Assembly (NCBI GenBank): GCA_001897035.1
Contig: MKRS01000372.1
Location: 1 to 9,442, forward strand
Length of the DNA: 9,442 nt
DNA from: Bacteroidales bacterium 45-6
GTDB lineage: Bacteria > Bacteroidota > Bacteroidia > Bacteroidales > Dysgonomonadaceae
Direction of reading: 5' to 3'
Each line of letters starts with the position of its first letter. Positions within the stretch are counted from its first letter, which is position 1. Of the stretch, positions 1-5,718 are shown one piece after another. The notes beneath the pieces were generated by a model that saw nothing but the letters and a program-made list of their open reading frames with translations, had not been told where the DNA came from and ran no database searches. Position numbers and translations under genes: made by a program.

Positions 1-1315
1 TAGAACGGGCTGCCAGCTTTTCAGGCATTTTGGCCCCTTCCTTGCGGGCTTTTCGCAGTTCCTTTATCTCTTTCATAAACTGCATGTAGTCTTCCCCGCC
101 GGGCGAAGGCGTTACGCCATCGGTTTTCACTATTCCGGCATGATATTGTTCTGCGCCATAGAGGATCTGGCGGTAGCGATACGAACAGGCTAATTTTCCA
201 CCGGCAGCAAACGAGTGGTACAGCCACATACGCACAGTGCCAGGCAAAAGCAAGGGGTTGTAACCTCCCCAATTGACCGGGCCGGGCTGAATTTCCATCA
301 CGCCCGTGACGGCACCTACTGCTTTGTAGAATTCGGAAGCGAAAAGAATCACTTTGCTATTTCCCAATCGGAATCCGGTTTCACCAATATTGTCTGTTCC
401 TCCATTCGGGTAAGCGGTGTAGGTTGCGAAATCGAGTTTTTTTGTCCGGGAGGCATCTGCTCCTGTGCATACGGCGGTATAGTTGGTCGTGATATATTGC
501 TGTGCGGGAATGTAGTTGCGCAATGTAGCCGCCTGCAGGTCAAGGAAATTTGCCTGAGCATCGGCTTCGTATCGCTTGAAGTCGAGCAACGCGTGGGGAT
601 TGTTGCCCCACCAGCCCACCAAGTTGGTGTTGGGAATGATTACTTGGCCGAAATCGTTGAACCATTGGCTCCAAAAAGCAGCCCCCCAAGCCACGTTCAA
701 GGCATCGATCGTCTTGTATTTATTTTTCAGCCATTGCCGAAATGCTTCCTGCGATTCGGGGCTGTAATCGGAAACCGCTGGCGGCTCGTTGTCCACCTGC
801 CAGCCGATAACGGACTTGTTAGATCCGTAGCGTTTGGCCAATTCGCCCACAATGCGTGCGGTGAATCCCCTGTATTTCGCATTCACCACCGATCCCAATC
901 CTCGGGTGCCGTTTTCTGCGCGGATATAATGGCTGTCCATGACAAATGTTTCGGGATAGTTGAGCCGCATCCAGGTGGGTGTGGTGGCGGAAGGGGTACA
1001 CATGACTACTTTCAGCTTGTATTTTTCGCACAGATTCACCACTTTATCGAGCCAGGTAAAATCAAACTTCCCTTCTACGGGTTCCATTTTGTACCATGCG
1101 AACTCGGCAATGTGGACAAACTCGAAACCCATGGCGGAAATATTCCGTATGTCCCGTTCCCACTGGCTTTCGGGCCAATGCTCGGGATAATAATAGATGC
1201 CGGTTGACACAAGTTCTTTTTCAGGGAAAAAGCGGGAAGTATTTTTCGATTTAGAACTGATAAACGAGGTTAACCCGATAAATAGCAATAAAAGTTTTAA
1301 AGCAAGTCTTTTCAT
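1..1315 (-). CDS. GH42 beta-galactosidase, secreted, C-terminus cut by window edge
   Basis: Retaining beta-galactosidase of family GH42, which releases terminal beta-linked galactose from oligosaccharides. The frame is open from ATG at 1313-1315 to the window edge, giving 438 residues with no stop; GH42 enzymes are usually about 650 to 700, so the trimerisation and C-terminal domains lie outside. Residues 1-20 are a signal peptide (MKR, then a Leu-rich core) without a lipobox Cys. The (beta/alpha)8 barrel begins at about residue 38 with YYPEHWPESQWERD, a GH42 hallmark. The acid/base is Glu177 in GWQVDNEPP, and the nucleophile is Glu341 in MEIQPGPVNWGGYNP; both motifs are typical of the family. 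It follows the esterase genes on the same strand but after 614 bases, so it probably has its own promoter or is a readthrough gene. Many GH42 enzymes are cytoplasmic, so the export signal is worth noting. Family assignment is firm; natural substrate (galactan, arabinogalactan or another galactoside) is not shown. Confidence 0.95.
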   Translation of the reverse strand, partial: MKRLALKLLLLFIGLTSFISSKSKNTSRFFPEKELVSTGIYYYPEHWPESQWERDIRNISAMGFEFVHIAEFAWYKMEPVEGKFDFTWLDKVVNLCEKYKLKVVMCTPSATTPTWMRLNYPETFVMDSHYIRAENGTRGLGSVVNAKYRGFTARIVGELAKRYGSNKSVIGWQVDNEPPAVSDYSPESQEAFRQWLKNKYKTIDALNVAWGAAFWSQWFNDFGQVIIPNTNLVGWWGNNPHALLDFKRYEADAQANFLDLQAATLRNYIPAQQYITTNYTAVCTGADASRTKKLDFATYTAYPNGGTDNIGETGFRLGNSKVILFASEFYKAVGAVTGVMEIQPGPVNWGGYNPLLLPGTVRMWLYHSFAAGGKLACSYRYRQILYGAEQYHAGIVKTDGVTPSPGGEDYMQFMKEIKELRKARKEGAKMPEKLAARS

Positions 1316-1478
1316 GCGATTAAATTTTTCTATTAGGTGGTATGGGAACAACTGCTGATTTAGGCAATTTGGATTAATATTGATTCTTTTCAAGCGATTC
1401 TTCACCCATGCAGGTTAATTGAAATTTATACATGGATATAGATCGGCTCATCTTTTCTATTTACAATTTTGATCCTTG

Positions 1479-1486
1479 CAAAGTTA
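1479..1486 (-). promoter_or_regulatory. Candidate -7 element TAACTTTG upstream of GH42
   Basis: On the minus strand these bases read TAACTTTG, a full match to the Bacteroidota sigma-ABfr -7 element TAnnTTTG. It lies 163 bases before the GH42 start. No TTTG is found at the -33 position (spacers of 19 to 21 bases tested), so it may be a chance match in AT-rich DNA. Confidence 0.25.
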
Positions 1487-1615
1487 AATAACGAAAGTCT
1501 ATCCGGCTTGCTCTTATGTATCATATATGGTACGTTTCTGTTGTAAACATTTTTGATTTCGGCGGAAAGTGGATGTTTGTAGCAACTATCCGTTAGTTTG
1601 TAGTTACAAAAAAGA

Positions 1616-1694
1616 GTGGTTAGCAAAGCAGGGGGATTTTCAGCTGCTTGCTCTCACGCAAACATAAAATTGTTCCCACTATGTTGCTAACCAC
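1616..1694. repeat. Nested inverted repeat, 11-base arms
   Basis: The left arm GTGGTTAGCAA (1616-1626) and right arm TTGCTAACCAC (1684-1694) are perfect reverse complements separated by 57 bases. Inside, GCAAAGCAG (1623-1631) can pair with CTGCTTGC (1644-1651) with one bulged A, sharing bases with the left arm. The right arm overlaps the candidate -33 box and the arms flank the candidate -7 box, so an operator pair or a structured leader is possible. A small mobile-element remnant is an alternative, but there is no target-site duplication that I can see. Confidence 0.5.
1659..1690 (-). promoter_or_regulatory. Candidate Bacteroidota promoter for GH42
   Basis: On the minus strand, TTAG (1690-1687; three of four bases of the -33 consensus TTTG) is followed after exactly 20 bases by TATGTTTG (1666-1659), a full match to the -7 consensus TAnnTTTG. 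Transcription from here would give a leader of roughly 340 bases before the GH42 ATG. The elements sit inside the 11-base inverted repeat. This is a motif match only. Confidence 0.35.
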
Positions 1695-1697
1695 AGC

Positions 1698-1716
1698 CCA
1701 TTTCGTATGGAAATGG
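1698..1716. repeat. Hairpin with 7-base perfect stem
   Basis: CCATTTC (1698-1704) pairs with GAAATGG (1710-1716) around a 5-base loop. It lies four bases from the end of the 11-base inverted repeat. There is no flanking T run, so it is unlikely to be an intrinsic terminator. Confidence 0.5.
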
Positions 1717-1722
1717 AGGTCA

Positions 1723-1750
1723 ATCGGACGAAGCTCGTCGATAAAGCTTC
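1723..1750. repeat. Hairpin with an alternative overlapping stem
   Basis: ATCG-G-ACGA (1723-1731) pairs with TCGT-CGAT (1735-1742), leaving one bulged G and a 3-base loop. An overlapping alternative pairs GAAGCT (1730-1735) with AGCTTC (1745-1750). The two stems exclude each other, as in some RNA switches, but short dyads like this can also arise by chance. Confidence 0.4.
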
Positions 1751-1929
1751 CAAGTTGCGATTATTTTTAAATATGCACTGTTTTAAGAGCGTGCTTTACT
1801 TGTGTTGTTTACTATTTATCACGAATATAGTATATGCAAATTTATAAATTCACCCTTTATCTGATAGCTCGATTTTGTATCCTATGGTGTGCGATAATGT
1901 ATCTTATCTTGGAAATTTCCCCCTGCTTT

Positions 1930-2862
1930 TTATTTTTTTGGTAAGAAACCATTTGCTTTCAGCCACTTCTCGCAAGCTACCGACCAAGTCGATTCGGTGT
2001 CGGTACTCCGGCCCAGTCCGTATCCATGTCCGCCGTGCTCGTAAATATGAAGTTCGCAGGTAATCTTATTTTCTTTCATCGCCAAGGCATATTTGATGCT
2101 ATTTTCTACCGGCACCGTACCATCGTCCATCGAATGTCCCAGAAAGGCGGGCGGCGTATTGGAATTCACTTGCAATTCGTTAGAAAAACGCTTCACTTGT
2201 TCATCTGAAGGCGACTTGCCCAACAGGTTTTCACGCGATCCCCAGTGAGTTATCGTCGAATCCATCGAAATGACAGGATAAATTAGTACCGAAAAATCGG
2301 GACGAGCACTGGTGGAATCGATGGGGGAATACACTTTTTCGGCAAAATGAGTGGAAACGGTGGCGGCCAAATGTCCTCCCGCCGAAAAGCCGATAATTCC
2401 GATTTTGTGCGGATCGATGCCCCATTTCGTTGCATTTCGGCGGACAATCCGTATTGCTTCTTGCCCGTCCTGCAGCGGAGCGATGGATTTATCTTTCATG
2501 ATGGCATCGTCTGGCAGACGGTAATTCAGAATGAAGGCAGATATTCCCAGTCCATTCAGCCATCTGGCAATGTCAATGCCTTCGTTGATGAACGATATGC
2601 CATAATAACCACCTCCGGGGCAAATCACCATGGCTGCTCCGGTGTTTTTTGTGGCGGGTGCGGGATATACCTCAAGCGTGGGATTGGAAATAAACCTCAA
2701 TTTGATGTAGTAAGCCGAATCAACAATTTGCTTATACTTGGGATTGGGAATGGAACCTGGAACTTTCCCGTTCCAGATATCAATCATCTGGGTTTGACTC
2801 AAGGCGCTGGAAACCATCAGAATAATGCCAGCGAATACGATTGCGATTTTTTTGAAATTCAT
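1930..2862 (-). CDS. Secreted alpha/beta-hydrolase esterase (acetylxylan-esterase-like), downstream paralogue
   Basis: A 310-residue serine esterase of the alpha/beta-hydrolase fold, in the group often labelled acetyl esterase, BD-FAE-like or, misleadingly, 'endo-1,4-beta-xylanase B'. It probably removes acetyl or other acyl groups from plant polysaccharide fragments. Residues 1-22 are a signal peptide ending near SALSQ, with no lipobox. The oxyanion strand is CPGGGY (81-86). Ser160 in GFSAGG is the nucleophile, Asp247 in DDGTVP the acid, and His279 in HGGHGYG the base. The start is ATG at 2860-2862, preceded by a purine-rich AAAGAAAG. It lies 36 bases after its paralogue (2899-3879), with which it shares most residues, including the run SARPDF then LIYPVISMDSTITHWGSR. 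It is the last gene of the compact cluster. The esterase fold is firm; the acyl group and sugar are inferred from context. Confidence 0.93.
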   Translation of the reverse strand: MNFKKIAIVFAGIILMVSSALSQTQMIDIWNGKVPGSIPNPKYKQIVDSAYYIKLRFISNPTLEVYPAPATKNTGAAMVICPGGGYYGISFINEGIDIARWLNGLGISAFILNYRLPDDAIMKDKSIAPLQDGQEAIRIVRRNATKWGIDPHKIGIIGFSAGGHLAATVSTHFAEKVYSPIDSTSARPDFSVLIYPVISMDSTITHWGSRENLLGKSPSDEQVKRFSNELQVNSNTPPAFLGHSMDDGTVPVENSIKYALAMKENKITCELHIYEHGGHGYGLGRSTDTESTWSVACEKWLKANGFLPKK

Positions 2863-2898
2863 ACTTTCTTTATAATCTTGTTTCTACTCTATAAAAAA

Positions 2899-3879
2899 TT
2901 ATTCTCTTATTTTTTTTATCGACAGTCCTCTTATTTCGAGCCACTTACGGCAGGATTCAGTCCACATGCCTTCCGTATTTGCTGGATTGCCCATGCCATA
3001 TCCGTGTCCGCCCGATTGGTACAGGTGGAGTTCGCACGGAATATTATATTTCTTCAGCGCTAAAGCATAAACAATGCTGTTCTGCACCGGAACGGCATTA
3101 TCGTCGAATGATTGCACCAAAAAAGCCGGTGGAGTTTGTGCATTGACCTGTAGCTCGTTTGAAAAATGCTTCACCTGTTCCAGCGTAGGATTGTTGCCAA
3201 GCAAATTCACTCGCGACCCCCAATGGGTAATTGTCGAATCCATCGAGATGACAGGATAAATAAGCAGGGAGAAATCGGGCCGGGCACTGGTCAAATCATC
3301 CGATTCATACACCTTCTCATTATAATGGGTGGAAATTGTGGATGCTACGTGTCCCCCCGCAGAAAAACCCATGATGCCGATCTTATCCGGATTGATCCCC
3401 CATTCCTTTGCATGGCGGCGGACAATGCGTATTGCCCTTTGCCCATCCTGCATGGGGCCGATCGATTTGTTTTCCATGATGGCATCGTCAGGCTGACGAT
3501 ATGTCAATACGAAAGCTGTTATGCCTAAGCTGTTGAACCATTGGGCCACCTGCAGCCCTTCATGCCGGATGGCAAGTCCGGCATAGCCGCCTCCCGGACA
3601 AATAATCACAGCGGCACCCGAAGCTTTTGCGGCGGGAGCGGGATAAAAATAGAGGCAAGGATCAACGATGGAATGTTTATCGACCCATCCGGCAGTTGTA
3701 TCCACCATCTGCTTGAATTGGGTATTGTGTTTCGCTCCGGGTATTTTTCCATTCCAAAGGTCTATAACTTTGGTTTGCGCAAATAAACTTCCGCCAATTG
3801 AAATCAGGCAAATAAATGCCAACATTTTCTGTTTCAGTCTTTTGTTCATCATCATTTGTTTTAGTCTTTTGTTCATCAT
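2899..3879 (-). CDS. Secreted alpha/beta-hydrolase esterase (acetylxylan-esterase-like), upstream paralogue
   Basis: A 326-residue paralogue of the next gene, with the same fold and probable role in deacylating plant polysaccharide fragments. The triad is Ser173 (GFSAGG), Asp260 (DDNAVP) and His292 (SGGHGYG); the oxyanion strand is CPGGGY (94-99). A signal peptide ends near SLFAQ (31-35). The first ATG (3877-3879) overlaps the GH2 stop TGA (3876-3878) as ATGA, so translation is probably coupled. The N-terminus is odd: a 27-base tandem duplication makes MMNKRLKQ occur twice, so in-frame ATGs at 3855, 3852 and 3849 could also serve. A start at 3852 or 3849 gives a shorter n-region, more usual for a signal peptide. 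The active-site motifs match the paralogue, while the segment after CPGGGY and the C-terminus differ, so acyl or sugar preference may differ. Confidence 0.93.
   Translation of the reverse strand: MMNKRLKQMMMNKRLKQKMLAFICLISIGGSLFAQTKVIDLWNGKIPGAKHNTQFKQMVDTTAGWVDKHSIVDPCLYFYPAPAAKASGAAVIICPGGGYAGLAIRHEGLQVAQWFNSLGITAFVLTYRQPDDAIMENKSIGPMQDGQRAIRIVRRHAKEWGINPDKIGIMGFSAGGHVASTISTHYNEKVYESDDLTSARPDFSLLIYPVISMDSTITHWGSRVNLLGNNPTLEQVKHFSNELQVNAQTPPAFLVQSFDDNAVPVQNSIVYALALKKYNIPCELHLYQSGGHGYGMGNPANTEGMWTESCRKWLEIRGLSIKKIRE
3831..3879. repeat. 27-base tandem duplication at the esterase start
   Basis: Bases 3831-3852 and 3858-3879 align over 22 bases with one mismatch (C3835 against T3862), giving a period of 27 bases, or nine codons. 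The unit carries the ATGATG start and the codons for NKRLKQ, so the duplication stays in frame and doubles the start region. The outer copy overlaps the stop codon of the GH2 gene. Confidence 0.9.
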
Positions 3880-5675
3880 TTTTTCTTGTAATATTCATGC
3901 AGTATATACCATGCTTTCTTCTTTTCTCCATTTTCCGACAGCAAACCCTTGCGGTTGTAACCATTCTGATACACCTGGTTCATGCGTCCCAATGACCTGT
4001 AATCGAACAATATCCATGGACACACACCGCACAGGTTGGGAATGGTGGCGAACATTGCCGTTTGGTCTGTATAGATTTTTTCCTGATAGGCCTCCGTCCA
4101 ATAGGCCGCTTCGTCAGAAGGGGCACTATTGTTCCCGAACTTAGCTTCTCCACCAAATTCGGAGATAAACACGGGCTTGTCGGGGAAAGCAATTTGCCAT
4201 TTGGTTTCCGACGGCTTCCCCTGCCACGGATCGTACCAGCCGATATATTCGTTGATGGCAATCAGGTCGGAATATTTGGCCAGCGGATCCCACACGTTGA
4301 ACGTGTTGTTTGTATATGTCTGTGTATTAGTCACATGGCAAATCAGACGGGTGGGATCTATCGCCCGGCATTTAGCCGTTAAAGCAATAAGTGCCTCGTT
4401 GCGGTTGGGCGTGCCGGGATAAGTTTCGTTGGAAAGGCTCCATACAATCACTCCACAGCGGTTTTTGTCGCGGCAAACCATTTCGTTGAGCATACGTTCC
4501 AATTTTGCAGGAACAAGGCTGTCAGAAAATTGGATGTGCTGGTAAACAGGAAGTTCACTCCACACCATCAGCCCCATTTTTTCGGCTTCACGGATCATGT
4601 CCTCATTGTGGGGATAATGCGCCAGACGAACCATGTTGCACCCCAGCTCCTTCGCCGCATTCAGCAATATCCGGTCATCGACTAATGAATGTGCCCTCGC
4701 TTTTTTGTAAGGATTTTCCTCGTGGATGTTCGCCGCCTTCAAAAAGATGGGTTTTCCATTAAGTAGCACTTGGTTGCCTTTCACTTCAATGGTTCTGAAT
4801 CCGATACTGTCGGCTACCACATCGTTTTGGCTTTCCACAATCACTTTATAAAGTTTCGGGCTATCGGGCGACCAAAGTTTCAGATGCGAAGAAAATTCAA
4901 TCTTTGCCCGGCCTTTATCGTCGGTGCGGCTTTTGCACTCCAGATTCAATTCCGGTATTTTTACCTTGATGTATTGAACAGGTTGATTGCCATCTACTTG
5001 CACCCAGCCCAACACCCGATTGAGACTGCCTTTTTTCAACTGAATGAAATAATCCTCGATATAGGTTTCCTTGGTTTCGATCAGATCCACATCGCGGGTA
5101 ATACCGCCGTAGTTGAACCAATCGTAGCCTGTGCCTGGCAATCCGTTGACCTGGCGATTGCTATTGACCTTTACGATAATTGTATTGTTCCCGCTTTTCA
5201 CCTTATCGGTCATCTCGAACTGGAATGGGGTGAAACCGCCTTCGTGGCTGCCTATTTTTTCGCCATTTAGATAAACATCAGCCATATAATTCACCGCACC
5301 AAAATGGAGAAAGAGCCTTTTCCCGGGTTGAAGCGAATAGTTGAATTGCTTTTTGTACCAAACCACTCCTTCAAACCAGGTTAGTTCGCACAACTGCGAG
5401 TTGAAATCGCCTGGCACCTTCAGAGAAGGGTCTCCGTCAAACGAATATTCTACGAAATCAGTTTTCTTCTGCGGCTTTTTCTCCTGCCACACCTGTTTCC
5501 ACTCCCCGATTCCGATTGGATCGAGGATCACCTGCCAATTGCCGTTCAGGCTTTTTTTGTGGCGGTTTGGTACATTTACCATGGCCGTTTGGGCACTCAG
5601 ACTGGACACAAGAAGTAGCCCTGACAAGAATGCCAAGGTTAACTTTTTGACTATTGATATTTTTACCTGCTTCAT
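3876..5675 (-). CDS. Secreted GH2 glycosidase, beta-glucuronidase-like
   Basis: Retaining beta-glycosidase of family GH2, 599 residues from the ATG at 5673-5675. A GTG directly before it (5676-5678) would add one residue; I prefer the ATG. Residues 1-29 are a signal peptide ending SSLSAQ. Next come the sugar-binding jelly roll (about 40-200), an Ig-like domain (205-298) and the TIM barrel (300-599). Acid/base is Glu417 in SLSNETYPGT; nucleophile is Glu506 in FISEFGGEAKFG. Length, the glutamate spacing (89, against 91 in E. coli UidA) and the motifs DWFNYGGITRDV and NEYIGWY resemble beta-glucuronidases. NRKG (574-577) matches the NxK motif that contacts the glucuronate carboxylate, but many GH2 galactosidases have a similar NxKG. 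The Arg four residues before that Asn in UidA appears to be Gln here. Substrate is therefore open: beta-glucuronide, beta-galacturonide or beta-galactoside. It lies between GH43 (43-base gap) and the first esterase (ATGA overlap). Confidence 0.93.
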   Translation of the reverse strand: MKQVKISIVKKLTLAFLSGLLLVSSLSAQTAMVNVPNRHKKSLNGNWQVILDPIGIGEWKQVWQEKKPQKKTDFVEYSFDGDPSLKVPGDFNSQLCELTWFEGVVWYKKQFNYSLQPGKRLFLHFGAVNYMADVYLNGEKIGSHEGGFTPFQFEMTDKVKSGNNTIIVKVNSNRQVNGLPGTGYDWFNYGGITRDVDLIETKETYIEDYFIQLKKGSLNRVLGWVQVDGNQPVQYIKVKIPELNLECKSRTDDKGRAKIEFSSHLKLWSPDSPKLYKVIVESQNDVVADSIGFRTIEVKGNQVLLNGKPIFLKAANIHEENPYKKARAHSLVDDRILLNAAKELGCNMVRLAHYPHNEDMIREAEKMGLMVWSELPVYQHIQFSDSLVPAKLERMLNEMVCRDKNRCGVIVWSLSNETYPGTPNRNEALIALTAKCRAIDPTRLICHVTNTQTYTNNTFNVWDPLAKYSDLIAINEYIGWYDPWQGKPSETKWQIAFPDKPVFISEFGGEAKFGNNSAPSDEAAYWTEAYQEKIYTDQTAMFATIPNLCGVCPWILFDYRSLGRMNQVYQNGYNRKGLLSENGEKKKAWYILHEYYKKK

Positions 5676-5718
5676 CACTTACTATCTATTATTTAGAAAT
5701 GCAACCACATGGCGACTA

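Larger units (their letters stand above)
1316..1929. other. 614-base gap between esterase gene and GH42 gene
   Basis: This is the only long non-coding stretch in the window and is AT-rich. I find no convincing protein gene, tRNA or rRNA in it. It holds an 11-base inverted repeat (1616-1626 with 1684-1694) enclosing a smaller stem, two neighbouring hairpins (1698-1716 and 1723-1742), two matches to the Bacteroidota -7 promoter element reading towards GH42, and a short plus-strand frame that resembles a signal peptide (1707-1847). No clear intrinsic terminator (strong GC stem followed by a T run) is visible just after the esterase stop at 1930; the only perfect dyad there is GGAAATTTCC at 1911-1920, which has no loop and no T tract on the minus strand. 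Confidence 0.7.

Noticed and set aside
215..1207. 330-codon open frame on the plus strand
   Set aside because: It is antisense to the GH42 gene, whose translation shows clear catalytic motifs throughout. The plus-strand product has no recognisable domain and its length is a by-product of the codon use of the real gene.
1426..1626. 66-codon minus-strand frame in the gap before GH42
   Set aside because: No signal peptide, recognisable motif or ribosome-binding signal was seen. It begins in the inverted-repeat region, covers a candidate promoter element and looks like ordinary AT-rich intergenic DNA.
1616..1694. Insertion sequence or MITE bounded by the 11-base inverted repeat
   Set aside because: At 79 bases with no flanking direct repeat and no transposase remnant that I can recognise, the evidence is too thin to call a mobile element; it is listed as a repeat only.
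1893..1920. Possible intrinsic terminator after the last esterase gene
   Set aside because: The dyads here (GATAA/TTATC at 1893-1908 and GGAAATTTCC at 1911-1920) are short or loopless, AT-rich and not followed by a T run on the minus strand.
2347..3063. 238-codon open frame on the plus strand spanning both esterase genes
   Set aside because: It is antisense to two genes with intact catalytic triads and even crosses their gap. Similar antisense frames recur at matching places in both paralogues, as expected from shadowing.
5676..5678. GTG as start of the GH2 gene
   Set aside because: The next codon is ATG and gives the same signal peptide; the GTG adds only one residue and has no better ribosome-binding context.
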